Assembly (NCBI RefSeq): GCF_900115115.1
Contig: NZ_FOVI01000023.1
Span: 1-44,878, forward strand
Direction: 5' to 3'
Source: Paenimyroides ummariense
Lineage (GTDB): Bacteria > Bacteroidota > Bacteroidia > Flavobacteriales > Flavobacteriaceae
Length of the DNA stretch: 44,878 nucleotides
Below the pieces are notes generated by a model. That model made no database searches. It was given only the letters and a program-made list of their open reading frames with translations, and was not told the DNA's origin. The translations under genes were made by a program, and so were the position numbers. How positions within the stretch are numbered: position 1 is the stretch's first letter; every line of letters begins with the position of its first letter. This document shows positions 16,621 to 24,581 of the stretch, one piece after another.

Positions 16621-16831
16621 TATTTAATGAACAAATTAAAATTATGAAAACCTTACTTTTTACCACTTCAGATTGCATTTCGTGTAATACAGAGCTATAG
16701 AACACATTATACAATAATGAACTTCTGCCAAACCTGGTTAAAATGATATCCGGATTTTTAATTCTAGCGTTATCGTCGCGATGGTGAGTTATTTTTCGTT
16801 GAAGAAATATCGTAAAAACCGACGAACAGTA

Positions 16832-17340
16832 ATGCAAAAATATGTACCGAACCCGGTACCACTTTCGATTACAGCGCTAATCTTAGGGATAGGTATCGGT
16901 GGATTTATCGATAGTGTACTTATGCAACAGCTTTTGTAGTGGCATAGCATGTTTACCAACAAACTACCGGCTGACAAGGTGATTGGAAAATCGGTAAATA
17001 TGTTCTAGGGCGGTATTTTCCATCTGCTTACACTAACTTCAGTTATAATTGGCATAATGTCACTAATTCGCTTAATGAGAATGCATAACGTAAGCTCTTC
17101 TCCAAAGCTTGTTTGGGGCAGATTTTTTGCAGGATGGTTTTTTTTAACTTTGTGGAAGGACTGCTTCATCACCATATTCTTGAATTTCATAATGTACATG
17201 AACTTTCACAACAGCAAGTTTTATGGAACTACGGTTTTTTGTTGAGCGGTCCGTTGTTTATGGTAATAGGATTTTACATTATTTATCATAGAAATTATTA
17301 TCCGAAAAGACTGGAGCAATTAGGTATTAGTTGTGCGTAG
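16832..17340 (+). pseudogene. broken DUF2243 membrane protein gene
   Basis: Reading through the damage gives a DUF2243-like four-TM protein: LILGIGIGGFIDSVLMQQLL, then WHSMF, GGIFHLLTLTSVIIGIMSL, FAGWFF, NFVEGLLHHHILEFHNVHE and FLLSGPLFMVIGFY. Two in-frame TAG codons occur, one after QQLL where the family has a codon before WH, and one before GGIFHLL where Trp is expected. A frameshift lies in the T run at 17138-17145 (eight T; nine would restore the frame). In-frame ATG codons exist at 16781 and 16832. With three lesions it is a decaying gene, not a sequencing slip. Confidence 0.8.
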
Positions 17341-17652
17341 ATACATTTCACTACACAAATTAAAAAAAGATGGGTTTTTTGACCGGGGAACAATAATTAA
17401 CTGTTTAAAGCTTTAAAGTTTAAAGCAACGACAATGGCAAAACCAAGTATTGCAGCGCCGAAAACAACAAATTCACTGTTTATTTTTACGAATCTGCAAA
17501 CTGTAAAAAATATTTACAATGGTTATCGAAATTGTTTTCCAGTCGGTGATCGTTTATTTTTACCACAAAAAAGCCATGCTTTAAAGTATAACAAAACTTT
17601 ACACTTATAAAATTTACGTATATTTAAGTACGTATTGCAAAGAATTATTAAA
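17341..17652. other. gap of about 310 bases without a supported gene
   Basis: AT-rich DNA between the DUF2243 remnant and the ATP-grasp gene. A minus-strand frame ending at 17397 encodes a hydrophobic stretch (EFVVFGAAILGFAIVVALNF) but has no convincing start. It may be a further gene remnant. Confidence 0.35.
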
Positions 17653-18711
17653 ATGAAATTTAGCGAAAAGGTAGCAATATTATATCAGGCGGGAGCAGCT
17701 CCAGAGCGAAACGGAATAATCAAACCCATGAAAACAGGTGGATATGCCGATAGCGGTGCAGATATTGCCTACTCACTTACTAACCAAGAAATAAAAGTTG
17801 TAACCCCGACAAATCAACCTTCGGCAGACAATGATTTTGAGTGGGTTTTTCGCGATACTGCAGAGGGAATTCAAAACGCGCTGAACGGGGGTGCAACCGT
17901 TCTGTGGCTCAATACAGTACTATATGAAGGGCATCCGATTGAGGAATTTATTTCTAAAGGTATTGCAGTTGTGGGACAGAATCCCAAGTTCGTAGAAATA
18001 TATGACGATAAAGTGGCGGCAAACGAATTTCTTAAAAGGTACCACCTGCCCGTTCCAAAATCCACTATCATAACAAAAGGACGTATCGAGATGGATGACT
18101 TTAACCTAAATTTTCCTGCCGTCATAAAGCCGATCCGTGGTAGAGGAAGTCAGGGTGTTTCCTTTGTCAGTTCTAAAGAAGACCTCAAGAGTGCAGCACG
18201 GAAAAAGTTTGAAGCAAATGACTTTGGAGATGCGGTCTATGCAGAGGAATTTTTGACCGGTGAAGAATTGACAGTAACCGTTATGCCGCCGGGGCAATAT
18301 ATACTAAATAATATATGTACTACGAAAAACTTATATTGGACGTTACCTCCCGTTGTAAGGTTTAATCATGAAAATGGAATTGCACCTTATAGCGGAACCG
18401 TCGCTGTAATGAAGAATAGTAAAGTGATTTCTGATAAGCGATTATCAGACGAAAACATATTGAAGTTATGTTCAAATTGTGAAGTTGCAGCGGAAATGGT
18501 AGGTGCAAGAGCACCTATCAGGATTGATTGCCGTGCAGATAAAGAAGGTAATTATTTCCTATTTGACCTGAATATGAAGCCTAATATGACGGGAGGAAAT
18601 CGTCCGCATCGGAAAGAGCAGGATAGCTTGACAGCTTTGGCAGCGAGGAGAATCGGTTGGAACTTTGATGAGTTAATATTTAATATTTTATTACAGAACT
18701 GGATAAACTAA
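17653..18711 (+). CDS. ATP-grasp domain ligase of unknown substrate
   Basis: About 352 residues from the ATG at 17653; an in-frame TTG 18 bases earlier is less likely. The fold resembles D-Ala-D-Ala-ligase-like ATP-grasp enzymes. A preATP-grasp domain ends at WLNTVLYEGHPIEEFISKGI, then VVGQNPKFVEIYDDKVAANE with FLKRYHLPVPKS. The nucleotide-binding part is FPAVIKPIRGRGSQGVSFV, and the Mg-binding end is FLFDLNMKPNMTGGN (Asp/Asn positions). It probably joins an amino acid or peptide to an acyl or amine group. It is alone between a broken gene and the efflux region, and it may be cargo. Confidence 0.8.
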   Translation: MKFSEKVAILYQAGAAPERNGIIKPMKTGGYADSGADIAYSLTNQEIKVVTPTNQPSADNDFEWVFRDTAEGIQNALNGGATVLWLNTVLYEGHPIEEFISKGIAVVGQNPKFVEIYDDKVAANEFLKRYHLPVPKSTIITKGRIEMDDFNLNFPAVIKPIRGRGSQGVSFVSSKEDLKSAARKKFEANDFGDAVYAEEFLTGEELTVTVMPPGQYILNNICTTKNLYWTLPPVVRFNHENGIAPYSGTVAVMKNSKVISDKRLSDENILKLCSNCEVAAEMVGARAPIRIDCRADKEGNYFLFDLNMKPNMTGGNRPHRKEQDSLTALAARRIGWNFDELIFNILLQNWIN

Positions 18712-18957
18712 CAAAGCTACTACTCTTCAGTTTCTTAATTTGATTCTTTTTATTTATTTACAGATATCGTTCATTTTATCTGTTTTTAAACAAAGTGTTG
18801 CCAATACTTGCAATTTTCTGTTTGTAGGAATTAACATTAAAAGTTCTTAAATCAAGTACATTATAAACTTTTTGAAAAATCAGCCATTGTCTAAATAAAA
18901 CCAAAGTGAAATTCCCAGAAAAGAATTGAAATCTTCAATCGCAAATGAACAAAAAAT
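18712..18957. other. intergenic stretch with a degenerate frame
   Basis: Part of the 380-base gap before the MFS gene (18712-19092). The minus strand reads MNTETVFKLTEIFCSFAIED and on for about 40 residues, from near 18990 down, then meets stops. It may be an old gene remnant. The rest of the gap (18958-19046) carries the promoter repeats listed separately. Confidence 0.35.
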
Positions 18958-19046
18958 TTCAGTCAGTTTAAATACCGTTTCAGTATTCATTTTCTGCAGT
19001 TGGGGTATGTACGATAGTAAATGACCTTCTTTTATTTCTTCTTTTG
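18958..19046 (+). promoter_or_regulatory. promoter with three 21-bp-phased repeats before the MFS/LytS/LytTR genes
   Basis: The repeats are TTCAGTCAG (18958-18966), TTCAGTATT (18979-18987) and TTGGGGTAT (19000-19008), starting every 21 bp. A -7-like box TTCTTTTG (19039-19046, one base off TAnnTTTG) starts 39 bp after the third repeat. The MFS ATG is 54 bases after the box start. The same geometry occurs before three other genes in this window. Nine-base direct repeats with 12-base spacers are the known target form of LytTR regulators. Confidence 0.65.
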
Positions 19047-19092
19047 TAAAATGTTAGTATCCTTAAAAAAAGAATGCTAGAATATATTACTG

Positions 19093-20334
19093 ATGGAAAG
19101 AAATTGGATACATAATTTTACGCTAATTTGGAGCGGGCAGTTAATCTCTTTAATAAGCAGCTCCGCTGTTAATTTTGCAGTGATAATCTGGCTGAGCCTA
19201 GAAACCAGATCCGCAGAAGTTCTTGCCTACGCGGCGATTGCCGGACTACTTCCGCAGGCTGTACTCGGTTTTATTGCAGGTGTATATGTTGACCGTTGGA
19301 ACAAGAAAAAAACGATGATCATCTCGGATCTGGTTGTTTCAGCATTTACGCTGTTGCTGGCTGGTGCCCTATTCCTTGGCGATCCTAATCTGATTCTGAT
19401 TTACTGCGCACTGGGATTGCGCTCTGCAGGCTCTGCTTTCCATATGCCGGCTATGCAGGCAACAATACCTGTTTTGGCACCTAGGGATAAATTGGTACGT
19501 ATTGCAGGTATAAACCAACTTCTTCAGTCAATTACCGTGATTGCCAGCCCTGCATTGGGAGCATTGCTTATTGGAAGTTTTAAAATTGAATATGTACTTC
19601 TTTTTGATGTCGCCGGCGCCGTGATTGCAATTACAGCTTTACTTTTTGTTAAGATCCCTCAAAGGGATCGGGTACTACAAGAAAATGATGATAAATCAGG
19701 AGCTATTAAATCATTCGTAAGTGATTTTCGTATTGGAATTACTGCTGTTAAAAAGATCAAAGGGCTATCGTCATTATTCGCAGTATCTTTAGGTGCCGCA
19801 TTCTTCATGATTCCTATCGGACCTTTACTGCCCCTTATGACATTGGAACATTTTGCTGGCGGAAAGTATGAAATTAGTCTGGTTGAGATTGTTTGGGGGG
19901 TTGGGATGTTACTGGGCAGCCTTATGGTTACTGTTTTTAAGCCAAGAAAAAATAAAATAGTAGGTATCAACCTTTGTAATCTCAGTGCGGGAATTTTACT
20001 GTTTGGGGCAGGATTACTATCCGGATCCTACTTTGCCGTATTCGTAATTTTCATGGGTATATGCGGAATAACATACTCAATTGAAAGTTCTTTATTTAAC
20101 ACACTACTTCAAGAACATGTAGATGAGCATGCTTTGGGAAGGGTGTACTCTATATATTACAGTATCATAGTGTTGCCATCCGTATTAGGACTGCTCTTGA
20201 CTGGAAATCTTTCAGGTTGGTTAGGTATCAACGAAATATTTATGGCCTTAGGTCTGTTGGTGGTACTAATTGGAGGTGTATCTTTCTTTATACCTGCTCT
20301 TATGAATTTAGAAAATCAAGAAATAAAACACTGA
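19093..20334 (+). CDS. MFS drug-efflux transporter (MefA-like, MFS_3)
   Basis: A 413-residue protein with twelve predicted membrane segments. The MFS_3/macrolide-efflux look is clear: FTLIWSGQLISLISSSAVNF at the start, then GFIAGVYVDRWNKKKTMIIS (motif A-like, between TM2 and TM3), RSAGSAFHMPAMQATIPVL and GINQLLQSITVIASPALGAL. It probably exports a hydrophobic drug or signal by proton exchange; the substrate is unknown. LytS and LytTR genes follow within 71 bases and probably share its promoter, so the pump and its likely regulator are linked. Confidence 0.88.
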   Translation: MERNWIHNFTLIWSGQLISLISSSAVNFAVIIWLSLETRSAEVLAYAAIAGLLPQAVLGFIAGVYVDRWNKKKTMIISDLVVSAFTLLLAGALFLGDPNLILIYCALGLRSAGSAFHMPAMQATIPVLAPRDKLVRIAGINQLLQSITVIASPALGALLIGSFKIEYVLLFDVAGAVIAITALLFVKIPQRDRVLQENDDKSGAIKSFVSDFRIGITAVKKIKGLSSLFAVSLGAAFFMIPIGPLLPLMTLEHFAGGKYEISLVEIVWGVGMLLGSLMVTVFKPRKNKIVGINLCNLSAGILLFGAGLLSGSYFAVFVIFMGICGITYSIESSLFNTLLQEHVDEHALGRVYSIYYSIIVLPSVLGLLLTGNLSGWLGINEIFMALGLLVVLIGGVSFFIPALMNLENQEIKH

Positions 20335-20404
20335 TTCACTACTGAATTATAGAAAATCTAATAATATATCCTTAATTTTAGCAAATAACGTGAATGTTGC
20401 GGAA

Positions 20405-21532
20405 ATGAAAGGAAACCAAGACTTACTTAAAGTATTCAAACAAATGCAAAAAAGCGGAGAAACATTTTTATCCACCAGACAGCAGCGAATAATCATCGTT
20501 ACTGTAGCTTTAGTATTACTGTACCTAGTTTCCTACATGATGAACCCGTATGCAGAATATTGGAAAACATACTTTCAGAGATCGGTACCGGATATCTTTT
20601 TGGAGTGGTTGTCGTCTTTTGTTTTCTGTTTCTGCGTTTCCGAATTTAGTCTTTTTTTAGGTCATAAGCTAAACAAAAGAATCAAATGGACAGAAAAACC
20701 TATCAAACGTTTTTTTGTGGAAAGCAGTCTGAATTTTGTTGCAGTGCTATTTTTCCTGGTTATGGCCAGCATCGTGCATATTTTTCCCGACAGCAGTGAT
20801 GAAATGGGTATTACGAACACACAGATAACGATAGAAGAAAAAGTAGATATAATGCAATGGATATTGGTAAGTTTCCTGATAGCTTTTGCGATAATTGCAC
20901 TGAATACCGGTAATTATCTGCTAGAAAGCTGGAAGAATGCTGCCATTGACGCTGCAGAATTGAGGCAAAGTGCAACTGAGGCCGAACTGCATGCTCTTAG
21001 ACTTCAGATAGATCCACATTTTGTTTTCAACAACCTGAGCGTACTTTCCGAGCTCATACTTAAAGATCAAAATACAGGTCATTTGTACGCGGAAAATTTT
21101 GCGAAGATTTACAGATATCTCCTGGTGCATGCCAGCAGGGACTTCATTTCACTGGATGAGGAGATAAAGTTTCTGAGATCATATATTTACCTGCTAGAGC
21201 AGAGAATTGGAGAAGGCGTTATATTTTACGTAAATATATATCCTTCACATGGTGCCTTAAAACTTCCTCCCCTGACATTGCAGATGCTGGTGGAAAACGC
21301 ATTAAAACATAATAAAACCATCAAAAGCAATCCGCTAAAAATATCTGTCAGATCTAGTGCTAATCAAGAAATAATTGTTGAGAATAATTTAAACCCCGTA
21401 GGGACACAAGTACCTTCATCCGGTATAGGGCTTAAAAATATTATTTCACGATACAGGCTTCTGCAGGATCGATTACCTACAGTTGATGCGCAGGACGGGA
21501 TATTTAAAGTTGTTGTACCTTTAGTAAATTAG
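20405..21532 (+). CDS. LytS-type sensor histidine kinase
   Basis: About 375 residues from the ATG at 20405; an in-frame GTG lies 15 bases earlier. Four hydrophobic segments (about 28-46, 62-86, 108-126, 150-168) form a membrane sensor domain. A short coiled coil (AAELRQSATEAELHALRLQI) leads to the His_kinase domain, with phospho-acceptor His205 in QIDPHFVFNNLSVLSEL. The ATPase part has the N box LQMLVENALKHN and G box SGIGLKNI. It phosphorylates the LytTR regulator encoded 3 bases downstream. No extracytoplasmic sensor domain is visible, so the signal is probably in the membrane. Confidence 0.92.
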   Translation: MKGNQDLLKVFKQMQKSGETFLSTRQQRIIIVTVALVLLYLVSYMMNPYAEYWKTYFQRSVPDIFLEWLSSFVFCFCVSEFSLFLGHKLNKRIKWTEKPIKRFFVESSLNFVAVLFFLVMASIVHIFPDSSDEMGITNTQITIEEKVDIMQWILVSFLIAFAIIALNTGNYLLESWKNAAIDAAELRQSATEAELHALRLQIDPHFVFNNLSVLSELILKDQNTGHLYAENFAKIYRYLLVHASRDFISLDEEIKFLRSYIYLLEQRIGEGVIFYVNIYPSHGALKLPPLTLQMLVENALKHNKTIKSNPLKISVRSSANQEIIVENNLNPVGTQVPSSGIGLKNIISRYRLLQDRLPTVDAQDGIFKVVVPLVN

Positions 21533-21535
21533 AGT

Positions 21536-22285
21536 ATGGAAATATTAATAATTGAAGACGAAAAACCAAACGCTGACAGGCTTACAAGGCTTATATTAGG
21601 AATTCTTCCGCAGGCCAATATTGTTGCTGTGTTAGATTCTGTAGCTGATAGCGTATCGTACTTAAAAGACAAACCGGTGTTAGATGTAATTATGATGGAT
21701 ATCCACCTGTCCGACGGAATAAGTTTTGAAATTTTTGAAAATGTTAAGGTAGACATTCCGATTATTTTTACAACAGCATATGACAGTTATGCGATAAATG
21801 CATTTAAACAGAACAGCATTGATTATCTGCTAAAACCGATCGAAGCTGAAGAATTGGAGGTTTCCTTCAGTAAATTGCAGTACGTAAGTGAAGTTACAAG
21901 TGCCCAATCGATTGAAAAATTGCTTAATGATTATCGCCCAAAGCAATACAGGAGCCGATTCCTTATACCTTTCCGTGACGGATTTAAAACCCTGCTTGTC
22001 AGCGATATCATCTTGTTTTATTCCGTATCAAGGGTAACGTACGCAAGACTTGGAAGCGGTATTGAGCATATTGTTCCAAAAACCTTGGACGAATTAGAGC
22101 AGGAACTTGATCCCAAAATATACTTCAGGGCTAACAGGCAGTTTATCATACATATCGACTGGATAGATAAGGTCCACAATTACTTTAATTCAAAGCTCAA
22201 GGTAGTCATTAAAAAGTTTCCAGAGACAGAAATTTTAATCAGCAGGGAAAAAGCACCTATTTTTAAAAACTGGCTTGGGTATTAA
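21536..22285 (+). CDS. LytTR-family response regulator
   Basis: A 249-residue protein. The receiver domain (1-120) has the acidic pair IEDEKP, the phospho-acceptor Asp55 in MMDIHLSDG, Thr80 in IFTTAY and Lys100 in YLLKPIEA. A linker leads to the LytTR DNA-binding domain (about 140-245), with FLIPFRDGFKTLLVSDIILF, YSVSRVTYARL, TLDELEQELDPKIYFRANRQ and FIIHIDWIDKV. LytTR domains bind pairs of 9-base direct repeats 12-13 bases apart. Such repeats lie before four genes in this window, so I infer that this protein controls the MFS, RND and outer-membrane protein genes. Confidence 0.94.
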   Translation: MEILIIEDEKPNADRLTRLILGILPQANIVAVLDSVADSVSYLKDKPVLDVIMMDIHLSDGISFEIFENVKVDIPIIFTTAYDSYAINAFKQNSIDYLLKPIEAEELEVSFSKLQYVSEVTSAQSIEKLLNDYRPKQYRSRFLIPFRDGFKTLLVSDIILFYSVSRVTYARLGSGIEHIVPKTLDELEQELDPKIYFRANRQFIIHIDWIDKVHNYFNSKLKVVIKKFPETEILISREKAPIFKNWLGY

Positions 22286-22360
22286 GTAACTATTTTTTAA
22301 GGTAACCACAAAAAATTTTCATTACGCAATAAGATGAAGATTTCTTTTGTAACAATTTAA

Positions 22361-22391
22361 AAAATCCCTGCTCAACTAGAACAGGGATTTT
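22361..22391. terminator. bidirectional terminator between the LytTR and OMP genes
   Basis: AAAATCCCTG (22361-22370) pairs exactly with CAGGGATTTT (22382-22391). Both arms begin or end in A/T runs, so it can stop transcription from the converging genes on either side. Confidence 0.85.
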
Positions 22392-22406
22392 AATACAAGT
22401 ATATCT

Positions 22407-22994
22407 TTATCTGCCAAGCGGCACAGCATAGCCTACCGTTGTAATTATTCCGCGGGTTTTGATTTCCGCGCCTTCGAATTCGGAAATATTCATTAATCCG
22501 TGGTAGTAGCGCACGTCCACTATAAATTTACCCATGCCGACAGGAATAGCGAGCCCGCCTCCAAACTGCATTCCAAAATCTATTTTCTTCAAACTTCCGA
22601 ATTCAGCTACAGGATATTTTTGGTTACCCAGCTTCAGTGCAATTGATGGTCCCGCATTGATGTATGCCAGACCCAGATTAAATTTCAAAAGAACAGGAAG
22701 TTCCAGGTAATTGATGTTGAATTCTTCCGTAGTTATCCCGTCTACTATGTAGTATGCCATTCCTTTATTTGTAAAATTTATTTCAGGTTGTACTGAAAAG
22801 CGACTGGTTCCAACTGCTATATTGAGCGCAACTCCACCCTGAAATCCCCCTTTAAATTTTTCTCCATCATAACCTTTTATATTTATTTTGCTCAAACTGT
22901 TACCCGCTTTAGGAATGATCTGGAGACTTTGAGCATTTAGAGTGAATGCTCCGAAGAACATTGCTACCGTAAGGGTTGTCATAATTTTTCGCAT
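22407..22994 (-). CDS. PorT-like outer-membrane beta-barrel protein
   Basis: A 195-residue protein with a signal peptide (MRKIMTTLTVAMFFGAFTLN, then AQS). The mature part is an eight-strand-type barrel of the outer-membrane beta-barrel (PorT/OmpA-like) family: LQIIPKAGNSLSKINI, FQGGVALNIAVGTSRFSVQP, EINFTNKGMAYY, NYLELPVLLKFNLGLAYINA and a final VGYAVPLGR. The protein at 32181-32747 is a clear paralogue with the same blocks (SIQPEINFVGKG, NYLEAPVLAKY). It faces the LytTR gene and shares its upstream region with the RND operon, which reads the other way. Its promoter has the same three-repeat layout. Confidence 0.85.
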   Translation of the reverse strand: MRKIMTTLTVAMFFGAFTLNAQSLQIIPKAGNSLSKINIKGYDGEKFKGGFQGGVALNIAVGTSRFSVQPEINFTNKGMAYYIVDGITTEEFNINYLELPVLLKFNLGLAYINAGPSIALKLGNQKYPVAEFGSLKKIDFGMQFGGGLAIPVGMGKFIVDVRYYHGLMNISEFEGAEIKTRGIITTVGYAVPLGR

Positions 22995-23024
22995 CTGTAT
23001 TTTAATTATGAATTATTTAATCTT

Positions 23025-23113
23025 CAAATGTAGCCCCTTCGTGGTCACAAAAGTTTCACAATTAACCCCAAACGTGAATACTAACAACCAAAACACCTTA
23101 TATACCAACTGAA
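23025..23113 (-). promoter_or_regulatory. promoter with three 21-bp-phased repeats before the first beta-barrel gene
   Basis: Read on the minus strand, the repeats are TTCAGTTGG (23113-23105), TTTGGTTGT (23092-23084) and TTGGGGTTA (23071-23063), 21 bp apart. An exact -7 box, TACATTTG (23032-23025), starts 39 bp after the third repeat, and the ATG is 38 bases from the box start. Repeats two and three are weaker than the first, but the spacing equals that of the other three promoters. Confidence 0.6.
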
Positions 23114-23300
23114 AAGTAATTCTAACTCTTTCTCAACTATTTTAAACAAAATCCATAGCACCATCCGATAATTGCGTACACACTTTAAGTTATTTGTGGT
23201 AAGCTCATTTAAACTACATATTAAGAAAACGCTTGTACAAGGCACCCTAAACAAATTATATTACAACAACGCACAAAAAAATTAAAACTACAAGCTTCCT

Positions 23301-23389
23301 TTCAGTTACTAAAATTGACTCTTCAGCTATACGTTTGTACGCTTCGGTAATTCTTTGGAAATAATTATCTGTAATCCTTTCTTTCTTTG
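23301..23389 (+). promoter_or_regulatory. promoter with three 21-bp-phased repeats before the RND operon
   Basis: The repeats are TTCAGTTAC (23301-23309), TTCAGCTAT (23322-23330) and TTCGGTAAT (23343-23351), each 21 bp on. A -7-like box TTTCTTTG (23382-23389, one base off TAnnTTTG) starts 39 bp after the third repeat and 38 bases before the ATG. There is no good -33 box, which fits a promoter needing an activator. Confidence 0.7.
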
Positions 23390-23419
23390 CATTAAAATCA
23401 GACATAAAAATGTAAACTA

Positions 23420-24559
23420 ATGAATACCAGATTTAATTATTATGCTTTACTGCTTTTTACCGCAGTATTCTTTTCATCTTGTGGAACAGGAAATGGAGAA
23501 GGAAAAACAGATGGTGCACCCCAAACAGCACCCGTGGAAACAGACTTTATTCAACTGCGCTCTACAAGCGGTGAGAGTGAATTAAGTTATCCCGGATCGA
23601 TAGAAGGCTCTGTCAATGTTGAAATAAAACCGCAAGTAACAGGTTATCTTCAAGAAGTTTTAGTTCAAGAGGGCGACTATGTACGAAAAGGTCAGCCATT
23701 GTTTAAAATTCGCCCAGAAGTTTTTAACGCACAAGTGGGTAGCACCCGCGCTTCTTTAAAGGCAGCGCTTGCTAATCAGGCTTCCGCAAAAATTGAAGTT
23801 GACAAGATAAAACCTCTGGTAGCCGGAAAAGTAGTGACTGAAATGCAGTTGAAAACTGCCGAGTCGGCATATCAGGCTGCTACTGCACAGGTAGAGGAAG
23901 CAAGGGCTGCATTACTGTCATCAGAACTTAATGCTGATTTTACAATTATTAAGGCACCTGTAAGCGGTTACATTGGCCGTATTCCAAGTCGTGTAGGAAA
24001 TTTAGTTTCACCTTCCGATGCAACTCCACTAACAATGTTATCTGAGATTGATCAGGTCTTCGTCTATTTTTCGATGAGTGAGGCAGATTTCTTAAGTTAC
24101 AGCAAAACGGTCAATAATAAAGAAGGCAGGACAGCGGCGTCACTTAAATTAGCTGACGGAACAACTTATGAGCATAAAGGCTACATAGAGTTTGCCAGCG
24201 GTAACATTGACCGGGCTACCGGCAGCATGGTTATGAAGGCGGTATTTGAGAATCCAAAAAAATTACTGCGTTCCGGGGGTACCGCAAAAGTAGTAATTAA
24301 CAACACGGTCGACGGAGTGGTAAAAATACCGAAAGTTGCAGTAAAGGACATACAGGATCTATATTTTGTATACAAGTTGGGAGACAGTACGAATGTAGAA
24401 ATGGTTCCGATCGAAATTGCCGGTGGGACCCATAACGTATACTTCGTAAAATCGGGCGTGAAGCAAGGTGATAAAATTGCAGTTAACCGTTTGGATATGC
24501 TTCAGATGGGCGTTCCCATCTCGCCGAAAGTAGTTTCTGCGGATTCTCTTCTAAATTAA
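23420..24559 (+). CDS. RND efflux periplasmic adaptor lipoprotein
   Basis: A 379-residue membrane fusion protein of the AcrA/MexA type. The signal peptide ends in a lipobox with Cys21 (FFSSCGTG). The lipoyl/barrel-sandwich part is SVNVEIKPQVTGYLQEVLVQ with EGDYVRKGQPLFKIRP. A helical hairpin runs over about 95-165, then the second lipoyl half ADFTIIKAPVSGYIGRIP with GNLVSPSD. It joins the RND permease to the outer-membrane channel. First gene of a three-gene operon, 22 bases before the permease. The likely LytTR-type repeats in front suggest induced expression. Confidence 0.95.
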   Translation: MNTRFNYYALLLFTAVFFSSCGTGNGEGKTDGAPQTAPVETDFIQLRSTSGESELSYPGSIEGSVNVEIKPQVTGYLQEVLVQEGDYVRKGQPLFKIRPEVFNAQVGSTRASLKAALANQASAKIEVDKIKPLVAGKVVTEMQLKTAESAYQAATAQVEEARAALLSSELNADFTIIKAPVSGYIGRIPSRVGNLVSPSDATPLTMLSEIDQVFVYFSMSEADFLSYSKTVNNKEGRTAASLKLADGTTYEHKGYIEFASGNIDRATGSMVMKAVFENPKKLLRSGGTAKVVINNTVDGVVKIPKVAVKDIQDLYFVYKLGDSTNVEMVPIEIAGGTHNVYFVKSGVKQGDKIAVNRLDMLQMGVPISPKVVSADSLLN

Positions 24560-24581
24560 TTAAAATCTAAAGCTTTGTATT

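Noticed and set aside
16621..16780. Short frames after the integrase, e.g. KTLLFTTSDCISCNTEL then a stop
   Set aside because: Possibly a further gene remnant, but too short and broken to name.
17397..17510. A minus-strand hydrophobic peptide frame
   Set aside because: No start codon in a good place and it is next to a decayed gene; probably remnant.
18850..18990. A minus-strand frame beginning MNTETVFKLTEIFCSF
   Set aside because: It meets in-frame stops after about 40 residues and overlaps the MFS promoter repeats; no family recognised.
23330..23337. TACGTTTG, an exact TAnnTTTG box upstream of the RND operon
   Set aside because: It overlaps the repeat array between repeats two and three. 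The later TTTCTTTG box has the same 39-bp offset as the three other promoters, so it was preferred.
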